From: Phoronis australis
Lineage: Eukaryota; Phoronida; Phoronidae
Length of the DNA stretch: 37,409 bases
NCBI GenBank assembly: GCA_002633005.1
Contig: NMRA01000490.1
Coordinates: 22,813 to 60,221, forward strand
Direction of reading: 5' to 3'
Positions 1-10,303 of this stretch are shown piece after piece. The notes under the pieces were generated by a model that was not told the DNA's origin, did not search any database, and was given only the letters and a program-made list of their open reading frames with translations. The position numbers and the translations under genes were made by a program. Each line of letters begins with the position of its first letter. Within the stretch, counting starts at the first letter, position 1.

Positions 1-272
1 CAGTTTTAAGTTTTGTGTTAACTTGTCTATAACAAACGTTCAACATGCAAGCAAAGTATGTTTTCAATCTTAGCTAGTTGGATAAGAATCTGCTATGCAC
101 AAGATTCGAGAATAAACATTAATCAGTGTTTTAAAAACAAAATGGCAAACTGAACAATCACATATACACAAAGGAACAACATAGTTGAAAACAATTGTAA
201 TTTTCCCAATACAACGAAGTCCACAATCAATATATCAAGGATTGACTTTCTGAATTGAGAGGTTCAATAATC

Positions 273-358
273 TCAGGTTATTGCTGAAGGACTGCTTTTC
301 ACTTTGTCGATAGGTAAAATAGACGGTAAGGTGGCTGGTTTCAGTTGTTTTCTCACAC
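273..358 (-). CDS. Possible terminal exon of the astacin/ShKT gene
   Basis: On the minus strand an acceptor (pyrimidine-rich stretch ending in TTACAG) at 359-360 opens a frame that takes over in phase 1, the phase in which the last ShKT exon (3950-4084) ends. It runs 28 codons to a TGA at 273-275. The encoded tail is rich in Lys, Pro and Ser with no cysteines, which would suit a flexible C-terminus after the ShKT modules. The evidence is only the splice site, the phase and the stop; there is no domain. The intron would be about 3.6 kb. Another terminal exon to the left of the window is possible. Confidence 0.35.
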
Positions 359-3300
359 CTGTAACAGAATAGTCAGAGAAATATCAACAAATTTTAAAAG
401 AAAACACAAGACAAAACTACTTTTGTAAGGTAGAACATTATTGACATTTCATGTTCATGTTCGTACTATGTAGAAACTAATAAGCCTTATTGAAGATCTG
501 AACTGAAATTTGTGAAACAAGCTAAAAGTGATCTAAGCATGTGTATATTCATGACACATAGAATGTGTTTCTGGTCTCAACAAATAAATTTTATTCTAGG
601 TGTCAATATTTATTCCAATGCAATGTTACCAATTTACTGACTAGCCCAGTCATGTTAATTCGGTCACTAATCTGGTAGTCCCAGGGTGGGATCCGCTACA
701 AAATATGAAAACACTCTCATCTAGAGAATTTTATTGGACATAGCATAGTTTTGAAGAGTAACTGCGGTGTTTTGAACAACGTGAAAACCGCTATTTGTAA
801 ATAGCACAAAAGATGGTTAGTTTTATAATAATTAGAAAATGGACAATCGCCACACAAATAAAAAAGTTCTCGCTAACTCAACGTTTCATCTTTTCATAAG
901 ACACGTCATCTGTATATGTACAGCAGAACCATTCGAGTCACATCCATGTGGTGAAATGAGACTAAGAGATTGCCCGTTTTCTAATCGTTACTATGGCCAA
1001 AAATGATGTAATTATAGAATAATGTTACTGTTTCCCATAGTATCACAAGAATAGTATCTCTTTTGAAAATGGTTACTATGAGTTGTTTGTAAGGAATTCC
1101 CACATGTGGAAAACACTGCTGTCGAGGCTACTATTGGAGTGTATGAGAGTACTCAAATACTCTCAATAACGAACAAGGATTTCAGCGTTTTTTGGGGAGG
1201 GGTCACTTTTTCAAATGGGGGGCTCGTTCGTGCCCTCCTCCCTCTGGGTGCGAACATGCACGGAACACGTAATGACTGGCACACCCACGTCAAAATAAGG
1301 TGTAACCATGCAGTAGACTTGCGTAGAATATCAGCTACCCACGTTAGGTCAATTTGAACTCCAGACGTTGAAGTGTGTACATTTTTGGGACACACTCCGT
1401 ATCATTTCCCCTAGCAACCAGAAACTGCACTACCGGTTGTGTTTCATCTAGGCATTCTGAAACGGCCACAAAGGCATTGATACCAGACACCTCGGGACCT
1501 CACCTCTCCAAGAAAAATTACTTCAAAGGCTGACCATAATAAAATGAAGTTTTCCCGAAACTGGATCTTGAAATAAACCTTGACATTCAACCCAAAGCAG
1601 AGGAATAGGTACGAATACACTGTTGGAGCCCAGCTATAGTTACTTCAGGCAGATTCCATCTACCCGTCAGTATGCTGGCCCTAGACCCATTCTTACTCTC
1701 CGTAAAACTTTTTTGGTTCATCGTTACTCAAATCCTGATGTCTGCATCCCCGGTATTACCCCCACCTATGGCGGACATGGTGGGGGGGCTCGGAACAAAT
1801 ACGGTGACATCCAGAGAACGGGTGCGGGGGTGGCGATAGCAAGGGGGTAACTTGGCGAAGTCAAATTGGTTTGTGCCCCCCCCCAATAATGTTTTCCTTC
1901 CTACGGGCCTGGAGTGGCACGTCCCATACACCTCATATATTGGAAGCACTTTCAACCAGGACAATATGTGCTGATAGGTTACCATCCGGGTCCAGGGTGA
2001 GTTTCTGAAAAGAAACACTTAGTTCCACTGAATAAACTCGTTATTCAGTAGGGCAATGGTGGCAATAACATCACTGAACAACGTCGATAGCAACTAATTG
2101 CTAAAAACTTACCAAGTAACGTGATTATGTGGTCTCTCAATGGAAATGAATAGAGCACACACGGTCCGTGAGGCTTCGGTATCTACATGCTTTTTATCAC
2201 TTGCTTGACCCTTTTGACGGCAATTATCCACGTCTGTAGTAACCTTAGGTCTTTTGCGAATTTGTGACGACCTGTCGAAGATTTGCACCCCGGAAAATAG
2301 CAATAATAGGCTTAGCGCGACGTCGTACTTTGATAACAGTTCCGTCTTTTTACCAGCTGTTTACAAGCAGACAGCGACGCATGTGCAATTCAATTACCAC
2401 TAGTACAGCAGCGACACCGCGAGGAGAATTCGTCGAATAGCCTCATTGTAGACATGTCATGTCATGTATCATAGTTACCTGGTGGTTGCCAAACGGTGGT
2501 TGACAAAAAGAAATTCGCCAAAAGTTCTTCATAATGTTTTTGTAATTCTTGTAAATATCATGCTCTGTTAAGGTATTTTTTATTATACGCATACTCCATG
2601 TCTCTCTCTTTAAGAAATCAAGTTTTCGTTGCATTTTGATGTAAGATGATGCCTGGTTGGCCAGTCTCTATTATATTACCCAAACCTCATAAGAAAGTTT
2701 AGATATGGCTATCCCTGAACACTGGCTAGGTAGGCGATCGCCACTGCTTGAAAAAACCCAGAAGTGTGTGACACGTGTGAATAATAATAAAGTTCAAATG
2801 AAGTAAAGTTTCACTAGAAAATACTGAGTTGGCTTGGAATTTGTAGCCATGGCACGGACATTAATTTTACAAATTAATGATAGGCTATTCCATATTTTCA
2901 ACCCTTGAAGAAAAAGGTTGCAAATAAAAAGTAGCAACAGGGTAGCCTTGGATGTCGTCAGCTGGTCCCCTCTAAGAGCTAGGATTTTTATCAAATTCAC
3001 AATCTTTCAAAAAACCGGGGAAAGTGTCAGATTACTCTATTATCCGTTGCCAGAGAACAGACCCTATGGAGTCAGCTTCGTATTCCCCAACATTGTCTTC
3101 TTGGAGTATAACGCTCGGAATCATTTTTTTCTGAGAAATCTGGGGCATTTTTTCTCGGAGTTTTTGAAAAGCACGTGTGAATGATTAAGAGAACGTCGTG
3201 AAGCAGTCGTAGACTGCATTTTAAAGCGTGGGGCTATCTAAAAAATACCCAGCCAGGACTGGCAAAGGGAAAATCTAGCACCGGCGCTGGTAGTGTGTAA

Positions 3301-3949
3301 ATGTTCCCTCCTTTACATATTTCGCTTTGTCTTTCTTTTCTTTTCTTTCTCTGGCCTGCCAGGAAAAATGCATTCCAAGTTATTGGGGCAAGTATTGTCC
3401 CGGCGCCACGTGCATCTTACGTCTAACTTTTTAATTGTGGTTTGGTGGTCAGCAATGCTGTAACTGAGGAGCCCATACCATCGTTTCGTACTCATAAAGC
3501 CTGTTTTTATAAAAAAAAACAATGTGGATTTTAGCATTTTACTGTTGCTTTGAGCGAACATATTTAAGTGGAGTGATTGATCTGACTAGAGGTCGTTTGG
3601 ATCAGTTGATGTGTAAGGGCGAAGCAACCTATTGGACAGTCCATTTGTACACACGAAAGCAATGTCTCGTCAAGCGAGACATTGTACTCGAGACATTGCA
3701 TCGTCTTTCGACCCAATTGTCAATCAAAACACGGAGCCTGTCGGAACATTGGATTTTCTGCTCAACCTATGGTTCACACAATAATTTAACACAGGCCTCG
3801 CTCGAGCAAAATACATGTACAGCAGTGGACTCGTTTCAGTCAATCAGCCAACCAGAGATCGTAAGTCAATGAGAGAACTTGTGGGCCATTTTGTTGGCCA
3901 TTTGTTCTGCAATATAGGATTGCGCTCATAAATAACCAGAACGTCTCAC
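359..3949. other. Presumed intron; no gene seen
   Basis: No domain-bearing reading frame was found on either strand. The stretch holds scattered homopolymers (for example a C run near 1877-1886 and a G run near 1782-1788) and short palindromes, including one at 3660-3697. A minus-strand open stretch at 2109-2303 ends at a good donor-like GTAAGT, but its acceptor phase does not fit the neighbouring exons and it has no recognisable motif. Confidence 0.5.
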
Positions 3950-4084
3950 CTGTGAGCACTTTTCTGTCACACCAGCCGCAGGCCTGAGGGCAATTAACTG
4001 TCATGTAGATAGGGTTGATATTACAGTAGTAGGCATAGGCTAGGTCCCGACATTCTTCATCTCCTAATGGGTTCTTACAATTGC
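3950..4084 (-). CDS. ShKT domain exon 2 of the astacin gene
   Basis: This 135-nt exon, phase 1 at both ends, has acceptor TTTTTCAG and donor GTGAGA. It encodes one ShKT module of about 37 residues: NCKNP... C ... YYCNINPIYM ... NCPQACGWC. The six-cysteine spacing, the NP-x-YM centre and the C-xx-C end are typical of the fold first described in sea anemone ShK peptide. In extracellular proteases these modules act as protein-interaction or targeting domains, so I do not read this as a toxin. It follows another ShKT exon with the same phase, which fits duplication of a single symmetric exon. The module call is secure; its place as the last one rests on the uncertain exon at 273-358. Confidence 0.87.
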
Positions 4085-4448
4085 CTGAAAAATATGCAAA
4101 CGTTTTATTAAAAACACCCCAGAGATCTTATCACAGCTATCTGGTCCCAAGTGATGAAAATATTGGATTGTTATTCTATTATAATTTATCGTCGTTTGGA
4201 TATTAATGACATGCTTAAGCACTGCGACGTTGCCAAACTTCACAAGTCTGTTGCAAGTTTACAACAAACTATTGCCTCCCATGATTAGTGGAGGGGCAGA
4301 ATACGCTACAACAATTGAAGGTGTGCTGCTCTGTTAGCTGTTTTTGTGATTTAACTCAATTAAGAGTCACATTTTACAAGAAAGTGCTCTTTGCCAAAGT
4401 AGAACGAGACACCGAAAATTCAAAGTTGACCACACGAAGCTTACTTAC

Positions 4449-4601
4449 CCTTGGCACGGCCGCTGTCACCTTTGTAGTTAATGTGGCATTTCTTGCATGA
4501 TTTCATACAATTTGCTACCATATAGATCGGGTTTAAGAGGCATTGGAGATCTTTGGCCCATTGTTCACATTCCATCTCATTCCTGTGCTTATTTTTACAA
4601 T
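4449..4601 (-). CDS. ShKT domain exon 1 of the astacin gene
   Basis: This 153-nt exon is phase 1 in and out, with acceptor TTTTACAG and donor GTAAGTAAG. It encodes DCKNK ... ECEQWAKDLQCLLNP-IYM ... NCMKSCKKC followed by a basic linker. All six ShKT cysteines and the W-A...C..NP.YM core are present. Its 5' phase accepts the exon at 11046-11120 (EGF-like), and the joined codon gives an Asp at the boundary. The roughly 6.4-kb intron separating it from the EGF exon carries the Gypsy element in antisense. The module probably helps place the protease at a surface or matrix; that role is inferred from family architecture. Confidence 0.9.
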
Positions 4602-5700
4602 CTGTAAAACGAGGACAATGCAGTAGAATCATACATGTATATCGCGTTTAGGTATGCTTTTACGAAATATGCTGATGTAATTCATTGGAAGAGTTAAACG
4701 CAATATTTTCAATTGTGTGTTCAGTTTAAGAGTGGGAAGCGCGCCTTGGGTTTGAGGCGGATCATAGTTCAAGCCCTTTCCAAACCAATGGATATAATGA
4801 TCATATACCACGCCACATCTTATCGAAATTCTACTGATCCGAAGTCGTAAACTCATTCCACACGATCTGAATATGGTATAAGATTGTTCAATATGCATGG
4901 ACTATTGTCGAATAGGACAAGTCTGATCATCCAATATATCCAAATTTGTTAGCACAAATCGTTTGCCTCGTTAGATTACGGGTGAATTTACAAACGTTTT
5001 TGGCAGGTAACTAGGGGAACTGGTGTAAACAGATTGCATGATCTACAACCAATTCTTATGAATTAGCCCATGTTTGCATCGTGACGGAATGCTAAGTACC
5101 CAGTAATCGATCCATATGAAATCGTTAAGACAACATTAGCATAAACGCAGGACCAGAGAGAAGTCGTTGTGTTAAACAAGACTTTTTCCAGCGATTTCCT
5201 TACCCATGCTTTGAAATGTGATTTCTATGCTTTAGAAGGACTTACAACACGTTGCTTGTCAGTGCCGACAGGTTATGTCCTACCTCAAGTAGGATTTCAT
5301 GCAATGACGAACTGTCAGCCTTTTCAAGTCTTCACGAAAGCCACTTCTCACTTGGATACGGGACAAAATGGGCCAGGGATATGTTCCACCACGAGAGTGG
5401 CTTAAAACTCAAGACATTTATTTGGCTTACATTCCACACTCAAATTTCGGAACATCATTATCACTCATTTGCGTTTAAGTACGAAGCATCTGAGAATATG
5501 TCCATCAATTCTACTCACCGAGAAAATTTGCGCAAATTATTTCTTGCAAACGAAATGCTAACAATTATTTGAATAGGACTTTCGTCATTGTAAAGTGGGA
5601 GCATATGAGTCTCCTGTCATGAAGCACCGAGTTTGACGAGGGCACGCAAGAACATTCAAAACACCACGAGTGTTTCGCGTGTGACCTCAGAACTCCACCC
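4602..5700. other. Intron sequence left of the Gypsy element
   Basis: No exon or RNA gene is visible here. Open stretches such as plus 5169-5405 and 5252-5572 have no recognisable domain and overlap in different frames. The left boundary of the Gypsy LTR probably lies in the last 150 bases, but no target duplication could be paired to prove it. Confidence 0.45.
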
Positions 5701-5710
5701 CCGTGCGCTA

Positions 5711-6313
5711 TTAAAGGAGAAAGCATCCTTTTTTCATGTCATTTTTTCAAAAACTACGGTTTGTTGATTATCCCAGGCGTATTTTTCAGTTGATAACGAC
5801 TTCCTATGATTTTATTAATAAGTCGTGTCATACTCCGGAAGTGACGTTTAGGAGGTTAAGATTTTCTCGCCGTTTTGTTTTCACATAGTCTGACGGTGTG
5901 AGCTGTCGCGGAAGTCGTTGTTTTCTCTATGTGGTAATAAGTTCAGTCGTCCTTTACTTTTGTTAACGAGTCAGTTAAAACGCTGCATGGTTCCTGCGTA
6001 CCTGGATTTACTCATTATCATTGTGACGGGACGTTCGTAACTTTACCCTTATTGTTATTCTTATTGAGTTGCAAATGTTCACTTATTCTTATGCTAATGT
6101 CTTTGTTGCGTCTCAGTGCGCCTTTGTTACGTGGGCATGTGGGCGCGACTGTATGTGTCGGGCACTTCGCTAGCGACAGGCTTAGGAGAAGGGTGTTTCC
6201 TTCTTTTGCTTTCATGGAAAGTTGATCGTTATCATGTGCAAATTGAACTGAAACGAATGCCTGATGAGAGAAAATACATATTCTGAGGTTCAGTGGAGAC
6301 TTACTCTGTTACA
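5711..6313 (+). repeat. 5' LTR-like region of the Gypsy element
   Basis: This segment directly precedes the primer-binding site and ends in ...TGTTACA, an acceptable LTR terminus. Part of it (about 5713-5873) recurs, diverged and inverted, at about 10720-10847; shared blocks include TTGATTATCCCAG and ACTCCGGAAGTGACGTTTA. Recurrence of this block as a separate copy supports its being repetitive LTR sequence. The left end was not located and 5711 is only where the inverted similarity begins. Confidence 0.5.
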
Positions 6314-6315
6314 TT

Positions 6316-6328
6316 TGGCGCCCAACGT
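6316..6328 (+). promoter_or_regulatory. Primer-binding site, tRNA-Lys type
   Basis: TGGCGCCCAACGT matches the first 13 bases of the classic primer-binding site complementary to the 3' end of lysine tRNA. It is placed two bases after the presumed LTR end and before gag, as expected for priming minus-strand DNA synthesis. Confidence 0.75.
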
Positions 6329-6695
6329 AAATCGAACAAACCAGAACTTTTCTCTGACGACGTCTGTAAAATTATGACCGTGCTACGGCCTTGCATGGAA
6401 AGTTGAACTGCTTGCTGACTTTACAAGATTTATGTCGCGACTCGGGTAAGAATTTTCTGGAAAGGACAATGTCTTAATTTGCTACTGTGGTCACAAGTTC
6501 GTGGTGGTGTCTGGAACGGATCCTCGTGCTCGCCAAGAACGGAACTTTCTGGACTATGTGTTTGACGACGCCCTATCCTGCAGGAAACTGGACTCAGTTG
6601 CATTTTGTGTCACTGAAAATGTTTTGTGTTACTGTTGTTTGACATAAGTTCACTTGATGTGCCGGGTATTGAGAGTTCTTTAATTTCTTAAGCTA

Positions 6696-8096
6696 GTGTA
6701 TTTTCATGCTGTAGGTCGAGTTATCTCACATTATTGGGGTGATTCTAAGTTTGTTCATGTTCCGTATATTTCATCCTTTGTCATGGATTCGCTGTGTGAC
6801 AAATGTGTGATTGTTGGTGACGTACCAGAGTGTGAGGATGGTGAGTTGTTGAATTTTCTGCCCGCTGAAATTCGCAATGGCGTTAAGCATGCTTGGCGAG
6901 TTAACTTATCCTTTTATATCGTCTTTGATTCTGAAAAAATGGTTAACAAGTGTGTTAATTTTGTACGTAAGAACCATTTCAAGGATTTCAAATTGAAAAT
7001 TTCAAAAGCTACTGTTACTGATGAGTCATTTCTCCGTGAATGTGCCGGTAAAAGTGATGAAAATATGTCATCGTTGATTTCATTGATAGGGGAGCTGTCT
7101 CCTGTTCAAAAGAAAATTGTGTCATCTGTTGTTGGGTCCGACGACCCTAGCAGTGTTGAGAGTAAACATGCGTCTTCAAGTGTGAACTCATGGGGTAATG
7201 TTTTTCATAGTGACCTTGTTCGCTTACCCGCATTTTCAGGTAGTGAGAGCTCGGGTGTTTCCTTTCAGCAGTGGTTAGGCGAAGTTCAGTGTTTGCAGGT
7301 TACGTTGCAAAACGATGGTTTTCTGAAACAAGCTATCAGACGCTCATTGAGGGGCAGTGCGGCTGAATTGCTTGAATGTGATTTGTCTGTAAACGAATTG
7401 CTTAGTAAGTTAAAGTCTCGATACGGTGATGTGTTACCTGTTGGAAAAATTGTTGAAAAATTCTACAGTTCTAGACAGGATAAAAATGAAAGCGTTACCC
7501 AATGGGCTGGGCGCTTAGAGAAATTAGTAGTTCAAATGAAAATGTCTGAATCATGTCCCATTCCGAAAGAGGCGCTGCCATCTGTGCTAAAATCACATTT
7601 TGTGTCTGGTTTGCTGTCAAATGACGTCAGACTTGGTCTAAAGCATTTTGTGGAACACAATAGTGAAGAATCATTTGACGAGCTACTGATTTACGCCCGT
7701 CGTTTAGACATTGAGTTCAGCAGAAAATCGCAGTCACATCACTCTCTTGATAGTGGTGATAAAACTGATAAAATGGTCACTATGATCGATGCTTTGGCTA
7801 AAAGAATAGAGAAACTTGAAGGTAGTTTCACTCGAAATAGGTCCAATGTTTTCAACGGGAACTCTAGGTTCCGCGGACAACCCTATGGTAATGTGAACCG
7901 GCAACGTTCAGAACAACAGACTATTTACCAGTCTACTGATGTGCGGGCTGACAACTCGTTACCCAGATTTGACGGCGTTTGTTTCCGGTGCCATGAATAC
8001 GGTCATAGGGCTGTCAATTGCACGGTTGCTTTAAACTTCAATCGGTCGTCGACAGGGGGGCTTCCGACCGATCGCATGGAAAACCCCCCTCAGTAG
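6696..8096 (+). CDS. gag: Gypsy Gag polyprotein
   Basis: The frame encodes 466 residues from the first ATG; a second ATG at 6783 (MDSLCDKC) is an equally plausible start, giving about 437 residues. The middle carries the retrotransposon capsid signature LPAFSG ... FQQWLGEV (about residues 177-200), followed by helical capsid-like sequence. A CCHC zinc knuckle, CFRCHEYGHRAVNC (residues 429-442), lies near the C-terminus and would bind the genomic RNA. The protein forms the intracellular particle in which reverse transcription occurs. The stop is TAG at 8094-8096. Gag overlaps pol by 79 bases in the -1 frame, and the overlap holds the frameshift signal. No internal stop or frameshift was seen. 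Confidence 0.9.
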   Translation: MYFHAVGRVISHYWGDSKFVHVPYISSFVMDSLCDKCVIVGDVPECEDGELLNFLPAEIRNGVKHAWRVNLSFYIVFDSEKMVNKCVNFVRKNHFKDFKLKISKATVTDESFLRECAGKSDENMSSLISLIGELSPVQKKIVSSVVGSDDPSSVESKHASSSVNSWGNVFHSDLVRLPAFSGSESSGVSFQQWLGEVQCLQVTLQNDGFLKQAIRRSLRGSAAELLECDLSVNELLSKLKSRYGDVLPVGKIVEKFYSSRQDKNESVTQWAGRLEKLVVQMKMSESCPIPKEALPSVLKSHFVSGLLSNDVRLGLKHFVEHNSEESFDELLIYARRLDIEFSRKSQSHHSLDSGDKTDKMVTMIDALAKRIEKLEGSFTRNRSNVFNGNSRFRGQPYGNVNRQRSEQQTIYQSTDVRADNSLPRFDGVCFRCHEYGHRAVNCTVALNFNRSSTGGLPTDRMENPPQ

Positions 8097-10303
8097 GCTT
8101 AGTAGGGGAGTCCTTTGAAAAGGAATTTATGATTGCAAATGTGAGATGCATATGTTTACTCGATACAGGTTCTAGAGTAAGTACGATCTCCGAGAGCTTG
8201 TGTCAGCATATTGGTTTGTCTGTGCTGCCTATTTCAGATATTACTGGACCTTTGCGTGTTGAGTGCGCTAACGGAGAAGTTTTGCCTTACAAGGGTTACG
8301 TTAGTGTCACTGTTGGAGTACCCGATACCGATGAGTCAATTGATGTTTTGTTTTTGGTTGTTCCAAACACTTCTTATAATTTCCGTGTTCCTGTTATAGT
8401 GGGTACTAATGCTTTGCGTGTTTTGATCGATCTCGTTGATAATGACAATCGCTCGGACTGGTTGCTGTTGTTGAAAAATGTCATGTTTAATCGTGAAACC
8501 TCTCTTCCAGGCGTAGTTAAGACTGACAATTCTGTTACCATTCCGTCTGGGATGTCCCAAATAATCGATGCTTGTATTTGTGTTAACCCATGTACATCTT
8601 GTAGTTTACAGGTTGTCACCGAAGAGTATGGTTCACTGTCACTTCCTAGTAACTTGCAGGTGTGGCCCACATTGCATGAGATTAACCCTGGGGATCATAT
8701 GATTCCTGTTAGAGTCACGAATGTGGGTTGTAAGTCTGTTACTGTTCCTGCTGGTTCAAGCATCTGCAGCTTGGTACCGGTGGATCAGACGGCAGCTGAA
8801 ATTCCGTGTTCTGATTCAGCTGAGAATTCTGAGGAGTTCATAATAAACCCAGAATTAAGTATTGAGCAGCGCGCCCGAGCCGCAAGTTTACTCAATGAAT
8901 ATCAAGATATTTTTGCGCAGAATGATTTGGATCTTGGTCATGTTACTCAGGTTCAGCATAAGATACATTTGACAAGCGATGCTCCTTTTAAACACCGACA
9001 TCGCTCTATTCCTCCTAACATGTTGGATGAAGTTAGAGCTCACTTAAAGGATATGTTGCAGCTGGGGGTTATCAGACCGTCCACTAGTCCATATGCTTCT
9101 AGTATTGTCTTAGTACGTAAGAAGTCTGGAGAGTTGCGATTTTGCTTAGATTTTCGTAAATTGAACGAGATCACGGTAAAGGATGCTTATGCTTTGCCTC
9201 GTGCTACTGAAAATTTGCATACGCTTCATGGTTCTCGATATTTTTCAACTCTTGACATGAAATCTGCTTATTGGCAGGTAGATATAGCAGAGGAAGACAA
9301 ACATAAAACAGCATTCACTGTAGGTCCACTCGGATTTTACGAGTGCAATAGACTTCCGTTTGGGTTAACCAATGCTCCTGCAACGTTTCAACGAGTGATG
9401 GAAATGTGTATGGGGGACTTGTATTTGTCTGAGTGTTTGATCTTGTTGGACGATATTTTGGTGTTTAGTGATACATTTGAAAATCATCTAACCCGATTGA
9501 GAAATGTGTTTCAACGCGTACGTGAGTTTGGTATGAAACTTAAGCCGTCAAAATGTGAGTTCTTTAAGCAGCGAACTGTGTATTTGGGTCACGTGATTTC
9601 TCAACAAGGGGTCGAATGTGATCCCGATAAGATAGCGGTTGTGTTGGATTGGCCTGTTCCAAAGTGTGTGAAAGACTTGCAAAGTTTTTTAGGTTTTGTG
9701 GGGTTTTACCGTCGCTTTATTCAAGACTTTGCATCAATTGCTCAGCCTCTTCATGCACTTACAAAGGGAGTAACGGGTCGTAAACGTAATTCTTCTGATA
9801 CCTCAAATGGACTGTTTGTTTGGGGTGATAAAGAACAGTATGCTTTTGAAGAACTTAAACGCAGGTGCACGAGTAGCCCTGTACTGGCATTTGCTGATTT
9901 TACGCAGCCATTTTCTGTGCACATTGACGCCAGCATGACGTCGTTAGGTGCGGTATTGTATCAGGAGTCCGGGGGATTGAATAGACCCATTGCCTTTGCG
10001 AGTCGTTGTTTGAGTGAAGCCGAGAAACGCTATCCTGTACATAAACTTGAGTTTCTGGCTCTTAAATGGGCCATAACGTCTAAGTTTCACGATTACCTAT
10101 GCGGCGGTTTGCCGTTTGTAGTGTACACTGACAATAACCCTGTTACATATGCATTGTCTACAGCTAAGCTGGATGTCTGCTCTCAGAGGTGGGTTTCTGA
10201 GTTAGCGAATTACAATTTTCAGATTGTGTACAAGACTGGTAAGTCGAATTTAGACGCTGACGCGCACTTTGGGTATGCCATTTCATCACTCTCCGAAAGA
10301 TGA
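8018..10303 (+). CDS. pol: Gypsy Pol (protease, RT, RNase H), integrase missing
   Basis: The pol frame opens inside gag and is most likely reached by -1 frameshifting at 8030-8036 rather than from its own ATG. Protease: LLDTGS with the catalytic Asp near residue 49, and later VIVGTNAL. Reverse transcriptase: LRFCLDFRKLN, FSTLDMKSAYWQV (Asp 413), LPFGLTNAPATFQ and LLDDILVFS (Asp 478-479). The usual Tyr before the paired Asp is Leu here, giving LLDD in place of YIDD/YVDD. RNase H: VHIDAS (Asp 637), KLEFLALKWA and YTDNNPV. It ends with KSNLDADA followed by non-homologous residues and a stop, where most Gypsy Pol proteins read DADALSR and continue to integrase. So this copy cannot encode its own integration. 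Confidence 0.92.
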   Translation: MHGCFKLQSVVDRGASDRSHGKPPSVGLVGESFEKEFMIANVRCICLLDTGSRVSTISESLCQHIGLSVLPISDITGPLRVECANGEVLPYKGYVSVTVGVPDTDESIDVLFLVVPNTSYNFRVPVIVGTNALRVLIDLVDNDNRSDWLLLLKNVMFNRETSLPGVVKTDNSVTIPSGMSQIIDACICVNPCTSCSLQVVTEEYGSLSLPSNLQVWPTLHEINPGDHMIPVRVTNVGCKSVTVPAGSSICSLVPVDQTAAEIPCSDSAENSEEFIINPELSIEQRARAASLLNEYQDIFAQNDLDLGHVTQVQHKIHLTSDAPFKHRHRSIPPNMLDEVRAHLKDMLQLGVIRPSTSPYASSIVLVRKKSGELRFCLDFRKLNEITVKDAYALPRATENLHTLHGSRYFSTLDMKSAYWQVDIAEEDKHKTAFTVGPLGFYECNRLPFGLTNAPATFQRVMEMCMGDLYLSECLILLDDILVFSDTFENHLTRLRNVFQRVREFGMKLKPSKCEFFKQRTVYLGHVISQQGVECDPDKIAVVLDWPVPKCVKDLQSFLGFVGFYRRFIQDFASIAQPLHALTKGVTGRKRNSSDTSNGLFVWGDKEQYAFEELKRRCTSSPVLAFADFTQPFSVHIDASMTSLGAVLYQESGGLNRPIAFASRCLSEAEKRYPVHKLEFLALKWAITSKFHDYLCGGLPFVVYTDNNPVTYALSTAKLDVCSQRWVSELANYNFQIVYKTGKSNLDADAHFGYAISSLSER
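8030..8090 (+). promoter_or_regulatory. -1 ribosomal frameshift signal: slippery site plus pseudoknot
   Basis: The heptamer TTTAAAC at 8030-8036 is in the gag frame as T TTA AAC, the canonical X XXY YYZ form, and slipping back one base enters the pol frame exactly. After a 4-nt spacer, ATCGGTCG (8041-8048) can pair perfectly with CGACCGAT (8065-8072). The loop of that hairpin holds AGGGGGG (8054-8060), which can pair with CCCCCCT (8084-8090) downstream. Together this makes an H-type pseudoknot with an 8-bp and a 7-bp stem. All of it lies inside the gag/pol overlap, just before the gag stop. Confidence 0.85.

Larger units (their letters stand above)
5711..10280 (+). mobile_element. Truncated Gypsy-type LTR retrotransposon
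   Basis: The order is LTR-like sequence (about 5711-6313), primer-binding site (6316-6328), gag, then pol with protease, reverse transcriptase and RNase H. The pol homology stops just after the RNase H D-A-D-A motif near 10264; chromodomain, integrase and a direct 3' LTR are not seen. The element lies in an intron of the astacin gene, on the opposite strand. Gag and the remaining pol are uninterrupted over 3.6 kb, so the copy is either recent or only lately truncated. Exact ends are uncertain because the 3' LTR is absent and the sequence after 10280 is unrelated or inverted. Confidence 0.85.

Noticed and set aside
2109-2303. Minus-strand exon ending in GTAAGT
   Set aside because: The donor looks good, but the phase 1 frame from the acceptor hits a stop, and the open frame matches no module and does not fit the neighbouring ShKT exon phases.
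3950-4601. Reading the ShKT exons as a venom peptide gene
   Set aside because: The modules are spliced in phase onto a protease with signal peptide, prosegment and EGF-like region, so they are accessory domains of an enzyme.
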